Positions 16,138 to 24,292 of a DNA stretch of 33,341 bases are shown here, piece by piece. Made by a program: the position numbers and the translations under genes. Each line of letters starts with the position of its first letter. The stretch's first letter is position 1. This stretch comes from Desulfamplus magnetovallimortis. GTDB lineage: Bacteria > Desulfobacterota > Desulfobacteria > Desulfobacterales > Desulfobacteraceae. The DNA is taken from NCBI RefSeq assembly GCF_900170035.1, contig NZ_LT828554.1:96557-129897 (forward strand), read 5' to 3'. The notes under the pieces are model-generated. The model made no database searches, was not told the DNA's origin, and saw only the letters and a list, made by a program, of their open reading frames with translations.

Positions 16138-17381
16138 TGACTCCCCTCCTTTTTCATCACTCCTGATTCCAGACGGTTAGCTCTCATGCGATCGGCCTGT
16201 TTATCAGCCATGATGTGATAAAATCGTGTGAGTGGCTCCTGTATTCCCCTTGGCTGGTAGATCATCACAAGAATCAGCACAACGCCGTAAATGATCAGAT
16301 GAAATCCAGGCAGCACATCACCAAAGTAGATTCTGGAAAAATCGCTTACAGGCCTCAAGAGCAGTGCTCCCAAGACGGGCCCGGCAATGGAACCTCTGCC
16401 GCCGATGAGGGCGATAAAGGCGATTTCAAATGAAACATCAAGGGAGATTATACTCCTTGGGTGTATAAAGAGGGAAAACTGTGCGTAGAATGTGCCGGCA
16501 AGGGCTGTGAGAAAACTGCTCATTGCCATGGCCACAAGTTTGGCTCTTGAGACGTTGATGCCGAGAGCCATGGCCGCTTCCGGCTCTTCGCCGCCGGCAT
16601 TTAGATAGTAACCGAGCTTGGAGCGGGAGATTGCCCAGGTGAGAGCAAGCACAGCTATGAGCATTATCAGGATAATGTAGTAGTAAGGCTCCTTTCGTGT
16701 GAACATGAAGTTGACAAGCCCTATATCAAGGGGGGGAATCTGAAGTCCCCTTGGTCCGTTGATCTGCAATGGCCCAAGATAATCAATATTTTCAACCATT
16801 ACCCGGAACCCCTCTGCAAAGGCGATGGTGGCAAGGGCAAAATAGGCTCCCCGCATTTTAAAGGTTGGCAGGCCGATGAGAATCCCCACAAAAACAGAAA
16901 GCATCCCGCCAACAAGCATCCCAAGCCATGGGCTTACTCCATACTGAAGAAAGAGTATGGTTGATGAATATGCACCAATACCAATGAAGATGGCATGCCC
17001 TAATGGGAGTACTCCGGCAAATCCGCCCACCATGTTCCACGATGATGTGAGATAGGCATAAAAATATATAAGGATAATAATGTGAAGCCATGTGGGGCTT
17101 TTGATGACAAGTGGCAGGCCAAAGGCCAGAAGCGCAATAAAGATCATGCATACCTTGCCGATGGAATCCTTTAATGCTGCTTTTTCAAGTGCATCAACCT
17201 CTTCTTCGGCAGGTGAATGGGTATGGGATTTTTCCGAAGCCTGGAGTGTTGACCCGCCAGGTGAATCTGGACGGGAGACATCCGAAGCAGGATATTTCGA
17301 TCCGGCAGGGGATTTGAGAGAAGAATCTTCCGGAGCAGAAGATGTTGAATTTGTTGAATCACCATATGGTTTACCAGTCAT
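16134..17381 (-). CDS. livM: Branched-chain-type amino acid ABC permease LivM with repeat-bearing N-terminal extension
   Basis: A 415-residue inner-membrane permease. From about residue 75 it is a normal LivM: eight to ten helices, SSWNMVGGFAGVLPLGHAIF, FKMRGAYFALATIAFAEGFR, and the EAA-type loop around EEPEAAMALGINVSRAKLVAM. Residues 1-70 are an extra Ser/Pro-rich cytoplasmic segment with three degenerate 16-residue units ending SPA, SPG and SPA (DNA units at 17207-17350). Ordinary LivM proteins begin close to the first helix, so this is an addition. The ATG at 17381 overlaps livH by 11 bases and has GGAGTG upstream. A shorter start inside the extension cannot be ruled out. Confidence 0.9.
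   Translation of the reverse strand: MTGKPYGDSTNSTSSAPEDSSLKSPAGSKYPASDVSRPDSPGGSTLQASEKSHTHSPAEEEVDALEKAALKDSIGKVCMIFIALLAFGLPLVIKSPTWLHIIILIYFYAYLTSSWNMVGGFAGVLPLGHAIFIGIGAYSSTILFLQYGVSPWLGMLVGGMLSVFVGILIGLPTFKMRGAYFALATIAFAEGFRVMVENIDYLGPLQINGPRGLQIPPLDIGLVNFMFTRKEPYYYIILIMLIAVLALTWAISRSKLGYYLNAGGEEPEAAMALGINVSRAKLVAMAMSSFLTALAGTFYAQFSLFIHPRSIISLDVSFEIAFIALIGGRGSIAGPVLGALLLRPVSDFSRIYFGDVLPGFHLIIYGVVLILVMIYQPRGIQEPLTRFYHIMADKQADRMRANRLESGVMKKEGSQ
17207..17350 (-). repeat. 48-bp degenerate tandem repeat (3 units) inside livM
   Basis: Units 17207-17254, 17255-17302 and 17303-17350 each begin CGGCAGG or CGCCAGG and share TCCGAAGC or TCCGGAGC at the same offset, 28 bases in. The length is a multiple of three and the frame is kept, giving three 16-residue units. 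Confidence 0.65.
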
Positions 17382-18258
17382 ATTTCACTCCAAACAGTCC
17401 TGAGGGTTTCACAAAAAGGACTAAAAGAAAAAGTCCGTAAACAATGGCCTCTGTCCAGGTGCTGGTCATGAACTGGGGACCTACGGATTCAATCAATCCA
17501 ATGATGATACCGCCTATGATGGCACCATGGATACTGCCAAGCCCCCCCAGTACCACAATGATAAATCCCTTGATGTCAAAGAGCACCCCCACTGTGGGAA
17601 AGATATTGTAGAACGGAATCAGGGTGACTCCGGCAATTCCGGCAATGGCAGTACCAATACCAAATGTCATGTTGTAGATTCGATACTGGTTTATTCCCGA
17701 AAGGCTTGCCGCATCCCGATCCAGGCTTGTTGCCCTTATGGCACGGCCGGTTCTGGTTTTCTGGAGAAACCAGTACACCCCCACAGCAGTAACAATGGCG
17801 ATGATGCAGCCCCACAGTTTGGGTACGGAAATCATCATCTCACCGATTTCGATCATCTTGCCTTTTAGAGGGTTGTCCTGTATGGATCTGTACTGGGGGC
17901 CGAAAATCAGCAGGGTCATGTTGTCGAGAATGTACCAGACACCTGTGGTGACGATAATTACAGTAAGTGGTTCCCTGACGTTTTTTTCCGCCTTGAATAT
18001 GGGCTTGATCACCACAGCCTGCAAACAGTAGCCAAAGCCGTACATGACCGGCACCACGATAATCAGTGACAGATAGGGGTGAAGTCCTGTCAGGGAAACA
18101 GTCCAGAATGCCACATACATCCCCACCATCAGCAGGGAACCATGGGCAAAATTGACCACTTTAAGCACCCCGAAAATGATGGTAAGTCCCAGGGCGGTGA
18201 GACCATAGATGCTTCCCATCAAAATTCCGTTTATGGCATCTTCAATAAAATAAATCAT
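17371..18258 (-). CDS. livH: Branched-chain-type amino acid ABC permease LivH
   Basis: A 295-residue inner-membrane permease with about eight helices. LivH signatures: DAINGILMGSIYGLTALGLT near the N-terminus, FGVLKVVNFAHGSLLMVGMY, TGRAIRATSLDRDAASLSGI (the ATPase-contacting loop), and VVLGGLGSIHGAIIGGIIIG. It starts with ATG at 18258 and overlaps livM at its end. It is separated from livK by 353 bases, which hold repeats rather than a gene, so a second promoter or transcript processing may exist there. Confidence 0.93.
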   Translation of the reverse strand: MIYFIEDAINGILMGSIYGLTALGLTIIFGVLKVVNFAHGSLLMVGMYVAFWTVSLTGLHPYLSLIIVVPVMYGFGYCLQAVVIKPIFKAEKNVREPLTVIIVTTGVWYILDNMTLLIFGPQYRSIQDNPLKGKMIEIGEMMISVPKLWGCIIAIVTAVGVYWFLQKTRTGRAIRATSLDRDAASLSGINQYRIYNMTFGIGTAIAGIAGVTLIPFYNIFPTVGVLFDIKGFIIVVLGGLGSIHGAIIGGIIIGLIESVGPQFMTSTWTEAIVYGLFLLVLFVKPSGLFGVKYDW

Positions 18259-18295
18259 AAGTTATCTCCAGGGCAGATGGATATGAGGCTGTTCA

Positions 18296-18350
18296 GATTC
18301 TTATTTCTGATTGTCGTGCTGTTTTGGCAAGAGAATCAGAAAACCTCTTT
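18296..18350 (+). repeat. Stand-alone copy of the element nested at 9801
   Basis: It reads AGATTCTTATTTCTGA, then GTTTTGGCAAGAGAATCAGA and AAACCTCTTT. It matches 9800-9880 except that about 20 internal bases are absent. It lies in the livK-livH gap. Confidence 0.6.
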
Positions 18351-18357
18351 CAATAAC

Positions 18358-18382
18358 GGGGACAGATTTAAAATCTGTCCCC
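18358..18382. repeat. Perfect palindrome GGGGACAGATTT
   Basis: Arms GGGGACAGATTT and AAATCTGTCCCC are perfectly complementary around one base. This palindrome type is widespread in proteobacterial genomes and often goes with REP-type elements and their IS200-like transposases (family knowledge). No transposase is adjacent here. It could also attenuate transcription between livK and livH. Confidence 0.75.
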
Positions 18383-18419
18383 AAAGCATGCAAATTGGCA
18401 AGTTATTTATGGCATCTTT

Positions 18420-18594
18420 CCTCAAAGTTGACACCTATGATCTTGTAAGCCTTGTCAACACTGTCTGAATCAGGATTCCCAAGATTAACAGGATAAGGCA
18501 GGATTATCTATCCTGAGCATCCTATCCATCCTGGTTATCCTGGTTCAGACAACTGCAATAACTTCTGAAAAAGCAATAAGATGTCGATTTTGAG
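18420..18594 (-). repeat. MITE-like inverted-repeat element, copy 3
   Basis: On the minus strand it starts CTCAAAATCGACATCTTATT, has the inner pair TCTGAACCAGGATAACCAGG and ATCCTGATTCAGACAGT, and ends with the complement of CTCAAAGTTGACACCTATGA. This matches 151-320 across its whole length. It lies 18 bases after the livK stop. Confidence 0.8.
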
Positions 18595-18611
18595 TATTTA
18601 TGATTCATTTT

Positions 18612-19877
18612 CTATGGTTTCGGAAAAACCGGTGTGTAGCCTGCCCGCCTTGCGCTTTTTGGCCATACGCTGATTCTCTCCATGCCGTTGCCGACATCGT
18701 TGATCTGCACCATGACAAGAGAAGCGTGTCTGTTCTGACCTGTGGCATCAAATTCAACGGCATCGTATCCCACGATCATGCCGGGACCATCTGTCAGATT
18801 GGTGGAAGCCAGAGCTTCCCTGATTTTGTCCGGCTCAAGGCTTCCGGCTCTCTCCAGTGCGTCTTTTATAACATACATGGCAAGATAGGCATCCACTGCC
18901 TCTCCTGTGAGATTGTTGCCATATTTTGCTTTGTATTTTTCATTGGTTTCAGCAGCACCGGCCTTGTTAACGTCTGTCTCCCACTCCACAATGTCGAAAA
19001 TATACTGGGAATTGTTACGGGTGGTCTTCAAAAATGATGGATCTGCATGGCCGCCGCCGGTGGTGATGATGGCTTTTAGCTGTACGCGGTATTCAGCAAG
19101 GGTATTGGTCAAAAGGATGGCATCCACAGCATTGGAAACCAGCATGAGAACATCAGCCTTTGATCGTCTTACCTTCTGAACCACTGGACTTAAATCCGTT
19201 GCAGTTGATGGATATGGCTCGTCCAAAACAACCTCGTAGCCCGCCTCTTTGGCAAGTTCTTTCCACTGGGTGGCAAGTCCCTGACCCCAGTCGCCGTTTT
19301 CATAGACAAATGCCAGCTTTTTTATTGGGGTGTTAAATTCTGCTGACATATCTTTCATAAAGGTGAATTGATCCCGTGCCCACCAGGAATCTTTGGCAGC
19401 AATTCTGAAGACATTCTTGAATCCCTGATTTGTAATCTTGTCAGCCACAGAGACTGGTACCACAAAGGGAATGCCGTATCTTTCAGCAACCGCAGTTGTG
19501 GGGTAGGTGACAGCCGAGTTCCAGCAGCCGGTCAGAACATTGACCTTTTCTGTGTGAATGAGTCGTTCAGCCTCGGCAACGCCTTTCTCGGGCTTTGATT
19601 CAGAATCGGCATAGATAAGTTCTAATTTAGCGCCGCCAAGGGACTTGATGCCGCCTGCTGCATTGATCTCCTCAACTGCCATCTCCCGTGCATTTTTCCC
19701 CTGTGCTCCCACAGAAGCCGAAGGGCCGGAGAGGGGGATTATATTTCCGATTTTTACTACCTGATCCGATGCACCCGCAGGGCCGGTCAGGATGAATAGT
19801 CCCAGGATAATGGTGGCAATTGATGCCATTGCCGCATAAACCGAGTGTCGAGGTTTTAGACCCAGACTCTTTTTCAT
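18612..19877 (-). CDS. livK: Periplasmic amino acid-binding protein of the LivHMGF importer
   Basis: A 421-residue type-I periplasmic binding protein. Residues 1-36 form a signal peptide (IATIILGLFILTGPAGA, then SDQVVKIG at the mature start). The mature part begins IGNIIPLSGPSASVGAQGKN, the ligand-domain start of LivJ/K and amide-binding proteins, and continues with EINAAGGIKSLGGAKLELIY and TGCWNSAVTYPTTAVAERYG. The sequence does not tell the ligand; the gabT-gabD neighbours suggest GABA or another omega-amino acid. AGGAG lies 8 bases before the ATG. It heads the operon. The stop is TAG. It is divergent from a sensor kinase/regulator pair that could control it. Confidence 0.9.
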   Translation of the reverse strand: MKKSLGLKPRHSVYAAMASIATIILGLFILTGPAGASDQVVKIGNIIPLSGPSASVGAQGKNAREMAVEEINAAGGIKSLGGAKLELIYADSESKPEKGVAEAERLIHTEKVNVLTGCWNSAVTYPTTAVAERYGIPFVVPVSVADKITNQGFKNVFRIAAKDSWWARDQFTFMKDMSAEFNTPIKKLAFVYENGDWGQGLATQWKELAKEAGYEVVLDEPYPSTATDLSPVVQKVRRSKADVLMLVSNAVDAILLTNTLAEYRVQLKAIITTGGGHADPSFLKTTRNNSQYIFDIVEWETDVNKAGAAETNEKYKAKYGNNLTGEAVDAYLAMYVIKDALERAGSLEPDKIREALASTNLTDGPGMIVGYDAVEFDATGQNRHASLVMVQINDVGNGMERISVWPKSARRAGYTPVFPKP

Positions 19878-19912
19878 AGCATTTTCTCCTAATTGTTTAT
19901 GATGGTGAAATG

Positions 19913-19928
19913 AGCTTTCCGGATGCCC
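19913..19928 (-). promoter_or_regulatory. Weak candidate sigma-54 promoter of livK
   Basis: On the minus strand GGGCATCCGGAAAGCT keeps the obligatory GG and GC with ten bases between them, but matches the rest of TGGCAC-N5-TTGCA poorly. It would start transcription about 25 bases before livK. I include it because a sigma-54 activator is encoded next door; chance is quite possible. Confidence 0.2.
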
Positions 19929-20009
19929 TTTGCAGCCGGATTGTCATTGAAACTTCAGTGGTGGAAGTCATGGCCATTCAGGAAATGGCAAATTGTTCAA
20001 AAGCGGTTC

Positions 20010-20078
20010 TTTACCGTGAAAATGACTATCATTTTTATATTTGGGGGTGATTGATACGTAATCAATCATGCCTGTTTA
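20010..20078 (+). repeat. TTTACCGT dispersed repeat, copy 6
   Basis: It reads TTTACCGTGAAAATGACTAT, then a TTTGGGGGTG core, then TGATTGATACGTAATCAATC (which can form an 8-bp stem) and ATGCCTGTTTA. It is nearly identical to 14623-14691 and lies about 130 bases upstream of livK, with the TTTACCGT end facing that gene. Confidence 0.92.
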
Positions 20079-20080
20079 AT

Positions 20081-20130
20081 ATAACGGCCATGGCAGATTC
20101 ATCTGCCACAACGAAGTATGAAAGTCCTCA
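20081..20130 (-). repeat. GACTTTCAT hairpin repeat, copy 2
   Basis: On the minus strand: GGACTTTCATACTTCG, then TTGTGGCAGATGAATCTGCC (a hairpin), then ATGGCCGTTATA. It matches 3431-3477 in order and spacing. A complementary AAAGTCC / GGACTTTC pair spans 20121-20155 as well. Confidence 0.55.
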
Positions 20131-20309
20131 TGAGTCTTAAAAAACGGGGACTTTCTTATAACAATCATTCCCGTTTAATATTTAAATGGTGAAAAGTATG
20201 TTAAGGAGATAGCAAAGGGTGTGCCGGATAGTAGTGATGTTTATAAGAGTTTGATAATGTTAATAAAATTTGTTTTATGGGCAGGCATTAATGTTTTACG
20301 CTATATTGA

Positions 20310-20359
20310 GGTCAACCAATGCGGTCAACAAAAGTTGACTTTGTCTCCCATGGTTGACC
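20310..20359. promoter_or_regulatory. Nested GTCAAC inverted repeats, operator-like
   Basis: GGTCAACC (20310) pairs with GGTTGACC (20352), and inside them GGTCAAC (20323) pairs with GTTGAC (20334) across four A. Four copies of one half-site in 50 bases, between divergent livK and sensor-kinase genes, look like binding sites for a dimeric regulator. The regulator is unknown. Confidence 0.5.
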
Positions 20360-20498
20360 AAAACATATTGCTTTGAAATGAATCCATATCTGTTACTCCA
20401 CCATCTGTATGGTGGTTCGGTTCATGCATATTTGCCTCATGAGGTTTTTTTTGTTAAAAGATGTAAGAAAATGTGTAACATTTTGGTTGGAGGCGATA

Positions 20499-22643
20499 AT
20501 GCCCTTTAACACAACCCATTTATTTAAGATCGTTTTATTTGTTGTTGCCCTGACCCTTGCAGGTATTGCACTTACCTATAACAGCACACGGATAATCACC
20601 CGTAAAACCGTTGAGAACCATCAGCAGAGCATTGCAAGGGAAGCTGCCAAAATTGTTGATCTCTGGCTTGAACAGCATCTGAACATCATCAATGCAACAG
20701 GGGAAGCGGTTGAGCAGATTCCTATTGGAAACACTTCTGAAACCCTGCGTTTACTGAAAATGGCCATGAAAGCCGGAAATTTTTCTGATGTCTATATCGG
20801 TCTTAAGGATGGTACAATGATTGACGGTGCTGACTGGGCAGTGCCGGCAGGTTACGATCCAAGGAAAAGACCCTGGTACGAAAAAGCTGTTCTGGAAAAC
20901 AAAATATCTCTAACAACTCCATACAGGGATCTGACCACCGGGAAGATGGTCATTGCCATCGTGAAGCCCCTGAGCGTAAAAGAGAAGACAGGTAAAAAAG
21001 CTTTTGCCGGTGTTTTAAGCGCAGATATTATTCTGGATACCCTTAAAAAGAACGTGATGAACGTCAAGATAGGCAATACAGGCTATACTTTTGTAATTGA
21101 CAGTCAGGGCACCATTCTTGTCCATCCGGATTCCAATCTTCTTATGACCACAAAAATTCAGGATGCGGTTCCAGGTCTTTCCGGAATACCAGGGGTTTTC
21201 ACTGAAACGACAGCCGGTACATGGTATTATCGTTACCGTGACACACAAAAGGTGCTATCTTTCCAGAAGCTCGTCAACACAGGATGGTATCTTTGTACCA
21301 CAGTGGAAAAGCAGGAGGCCTACACCCTTGCACGGAACACCGCCATGCTCTTTGCCATGGAGGTGGTTTTTAAAATTTTGGGGATTTTGATGCTGCTTAT
21401 GATCATGATTGTCGGTGGCGGAGTTTTTATTTTCATGCTTTCCAGGCGAAATTTTGAAAGTACAGTCAGAAAGCATAACAAAATTCTCTCGGGAAAAGAG
21501 CGGGATCTCAAGGGGGAGATCACAAAAAGGAAAGAGATTGAAACCCGTTACAGAACCCTTTTTGATATGGCCACCAATGCAATCATGATCAGTAAGAATA
21601 ATGTATTTATTGAGTGTAACGAAAAAACTCTTGCCATGTTCGGGATGAGTGCCAGTGAGATCGTGGGTAAAACAATGCTGGAGCTATCGCCTGCAAACCA
21701 GCAGGATGGTAATGAGAGCTGTGAAAATTTTGACAGCATGACGCAGAAGCTTATAGCAGGAGAACAGGATATCTTTGAATGGACATTCAAAAGGGCAGAT
21801 GAGAGCGAATTTCCGGCTGAGGTGGCACTTAAAACCCTGAGCCTTGACAGGGAACTTGTCACCATTTACAGTATATGGGATATTTCAAAAAGAGCCCTGG
21901 CCGAACAGCAGCTCCGGCAGGCACAGAAGATGGCGGCCATGGGAGAGATGCTAAGTGCCATTGCCCATCAGTGGCGACAGCCCTTGAATGCCCTTTCCAC
22001 ATATATTGCAAGTCTGCCGGCAGCCTTTTATAACGGGATGATCAGCAAATCCTTTATCGAAAAACTCGTAACTGAAGCGGATGCACAGATTCAGTTCATG
22101 TCCCGTACCATCAACGATTTCAGGGAGTACTTTCGTCCGTCCAAGAACAAGCAGAAATTTGATATCATGGAGGCTGTTCAGATTGCGGTTAAACTTGTCA
22201 GGGCACAGCTTAAACAGAACGGCATCACCCTCAAGATTGACTCTCCCTTTGATGCTGACGCTCAAAAACTTCCGGTATTTGGCTACAGAAATGAATTTGT
22301 CCATGTTCTGGTAAATATTGTTTCAAATGCCAAAGATGCAATCCATGAGAAAGAGGAAAAACAGAGCAAAGATAATCTTCGCCTTATAACGATATCTGTT
22401 GATATTGATGATATTTATGTAAATCTTGATATTCAGGATTCCGGCACCGGCATACCCGATCATTTGCTGGAAAAAATTTTTACTCCCTATTTTTCCACAA
22501 GAGGAACCTCAACAGGTACGGGCATCGGGCTTTATATGGCTAAAATGATTGTGGAAAAGGAGATGAAGGGTACCATTGATGCCCAAAGTACGCCTGAAGG
22601 TGCGATTTTTACCATACGTCTTCCCATGTCAGAGAAAAAATAA
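20499..22643 (+). CDS. Cache/PAS sensor histidine kinase
   Basis: I start at 20499 because GGAGG precedes it closely and the first membrane helix follows directly; the frame is open to 20409. The 714-residue protein has TM1 (residues 10-28), an extracytoplasmic dCache sensor (about 35-280, with DGTMIDGADWAVPAGYDPRK and RPWYEKAV, the usual small-molecule pocket region), TM2 (about 290-312), a PAS domain (350-470), then a kinase core. The phospho-acceptor His is in SAIAHQWRQPLNALS near residue 488, with N-box VNIVSNAKDAI, G1 DSGTGIPDHL and G2 GTGIGLYMAK. dCache sensors often bind amino acids. It is followed after 89 bases by its likely partner regulator. Confidence 0.92.
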   Translation: MPFNTTHLFKIVLFVVALTLAGIALTYNSTRIITRKTVENHQQSIAREAAKIVDLWLEQHLNIINATGEAVEQIPIGNTSETLRLLKMAMKAGNFSDVYIGLKDGTMIDGADWAVPAGYDPRKRPWYEKAVLENKISLTTPYRDLTTGKMVIAIVKPLSVKEKTGKKAFAGVLSADIILDTLKKNVMNVKIGNTGYTFVIDSQGTILVHPDSNLLMTTKIQDAVPGLSGIPGVFTETTAGTWYYRYRDTQKVLSFQKLVNTGWYLCTTVEKQEAYTLARNTAMLFAMEVVFKILGILMLLMIMIVGGGVFIFMLSRRNFESTVRKHNKILSGKERDLKGEITKRKEIETRYRTLFDMATNAIMISKNNVFIECNEKTLAMFGMSASEIVGKTMLELSPANQQDGNESCENFDSMTQKLIAGEQDIFEWTFKRADESEFPAEVALKTLSLDRELVTIYSIWDISKRALAEQQLRQAQKMAAMGEMLSAIAHQWRQPLNALSTYIASLPAAFYNGMISKSFIEKLVTEADAQIQFMSRTINDFREYFRPSKNKQKFDIMEAVQIAVKLVRAQLKQNGITLKIDSPFDADAQKLPVFGYRNEFVHVLVNIVSNAKDAIHEKEEKQSKDNLRLITISVDIDDIYVNLDIQDSGTGIPDHLLEKIFTPYFSTRGTSTGTGIGLYMAKMIVEKEMKGTIDAQSTPEGAIFTIRLPMSEKK

Positions 22644-22732
22644 CTACTTCGCTACCAAAGTGTAATTTTAGACTTATTTGTATCTGAAAGTTTGGCGCCA
22701 AAACAGCCTCACCTTAACCCAATGGAGAAAGA

Positions 22733-24202
22733 ATGCTGGATTTTCATAAATCAGACATACCGGTTGTATTTGTGGATGATGAGCAGTCAGAGCTTGATGC
22801 ATACAGTTTTCTGCTTCAATCCATGGGGGTGAAAAAGATTATCACCATAAAGGATAGCAGAAGCGTGATGGCCACCCTTGAATCTCTTCTCACCTGTGTG
22901 GTGTTTCTTGATCTGAATATGCCCCAAAAATCTGGAAAAGAGGTTTTGCAGGAATTAAAGGTGGCAAGACCGCATATTCCAGTGGTAATCTGTACGGCAA
23001 ATTCCGACATTGAAACAGCGGTGGAATGTCTGAAACTGGGTGCCCATGACTACCTGGTCAAGCCAATAAACATGAATACCTTTGGGTCTGCTTTGAGAAA
23101 TGCTCTTGAGATCTCTACTCTCAGGCAGGAGGTGATGAATCTAAAGGGGTTTTCCCTCTCCCAAAAGCTTAATCATCCTGAATATTTCAGGGAAATAATC
23201 ACAAAAAGTCCTGCCATGTTTACCCTGTTTCATTACATTGAGGCCATTGCTCCAAGTGGTCAGCCTGTATTAATTCTTGGGGAGACAGGATCGGGAAAAG
23301 AGCTTACTGCAAGGGCTATCCATGATGCAAGTGGAGTTACCGGAGATTTTGTGGTGGTGGATGTGTCAGGTCTTGATGACCCGCTATTTTCAGATACCCT
23401 TTTTGGTCATAAAAGGGGTGCCTATACCGGAGCGGAAAAGGATCGTCCGGGCCTTATTAAAAAGGCTAACAATGGGACGCTCTTTCTGGACGAAATCGGG
23501 GATTTGACAAAGGTCTCACAGATTAAGCTGCTGCGTTTGGTTCAGGAGGGCCTTTATTACCCTTTGGGGTCGGATCAACCTAAAACGAGCAGCACACGGA
23601 TTATCACGGCCACCAATAAAAAACTCAATCACCAGGTCCATAGCTCTGAGGGAGCAGAGGAGGAGAACTCCTTTCGCATGGATCTTTTTTATCGTTTAAG
23701 CACTCACCTTTTGATTCTTCCGCCACTTAGGGAACGAACCGAAGATATCCCGCTTCTGGTGGAGCATTTCAAGGCCAAGGCAGCAGATCAGATGAACAGG
23801 GAAGTTGTATCAATTGCAGATTCCCTTATTGCCATACTTTCCACACATCCCTTTCCAGGCAATATCCGTGAACTCAAGACATATATTTTTGATGCTGTTG
23901 CCAGATGCACCACCAGGGAGCTGACAGAGAATGATATCCTTGATCGGCTTAAACCAGGAATGGGTGTTGCTACAAAACTCCGTAAGGATTGTGCCATAGA
24001 TGAAAATTCCCATAAAGATCAAATGGGCGGCATAGATGCTCTTGAATACATTTTCGGGGGCTTCCCTACTCTGAATCAGTTGACGGAGTATGGGATTGAC
24101 CAGGCTTTGAAACGATCTGGAAATAACCAGAGTAAGGCCGCTGGTATGCTGGGGATATCCAAACAGGCGTTGAGCAAGCGGTTAAAAAAAAGACGAAAAT
24201 GA
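22733..24202 (+). CDS. Sigma-54-dependent response regulator (NtrC family)
   Basis: A 489-residue activator. Receiver domain 1-125: acidic pocket D15 and D16, phospho-acceptor D60 in VVFLDLNMP, and Lys in DYLVKPIN. AAA+ domain about 150-390: Walker A GETGSGKE, the sigma-54 contact loop GAYTGAEKDRPGLIKKA (GAFTGA with Tyr for Phe, a common variant), Walker B TLFLDEIGDL, and the arginine region PLRERTEDIPLL. The C-terminal Fis-type helix-turn-helix is NQSKAAGMLGISKQALSKRL. GGAGA lies 4 bases before the ATG. It follows the Cache kinase, so the two form a two-component system; targets may include the divergent liv-gab operon. Confidence 0.93.
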   Translation: MLDFHKSDIPVVFVDDEQSELDAYSFLLQSMGVKKIITIKDSRSVMATLESLLTCVVFLDLNMPQKSGKEVLQELKVARPHIPVVICTANSDIETAVECLKLGAHDYLVKPINMNTFGSALRNALEISTLRQEVMNLKGFSLSQKLNHPEYFREIITKSPAMFTLFHYIEAIAPSGQPVLILGETGSGKELTARAIHDASGVTGDFVVVDVSGLDDPLFSDTLFGHKRGAYTGAEKDRPGLIKKANNGTLFLDEIGDLTKVSQIKLLRLVQEGLYYPLGSDQPKTSSTRIITATNKKLNHQVHSSEGAEEENSFRMDLFYRLSTHLLILPPLRERTEDIPLLVEHFKAKAADQMNREVVSIADSLIAILSTHPFPGNIRELKTYIFDAVARCTTRELTENDILDRLKPGMGVATKLRKDCAIDENSHKDQMGGIDALEYIFGGFPTLNQLTEYGIDQALKRSGNNQSKAAGMLGISKQALSKRLKKRRK

Positions 24203-24292
24203 TCAATTGCTTTTAGCACAATTGCCTGGTTGATTATGCTGGATTGTTCAGCATTAGTCAAAGAATTTGGTGGCTGTTAAGGGTAAAAAAAA

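Noticed and set aside
21220-21250. TTACCGTGACAC in the sensor kinase gene as a repeat copy
   Set aside because: Only the first nine bases match, and they encode conserved-looking Cache-domain residues.
24203-24292. Terminator between the convergent regulator and pylD genes
   Set aside because: CAATTG and GCTG/CAGC pairs exist but give short, weak stems without a T-run in the right place.
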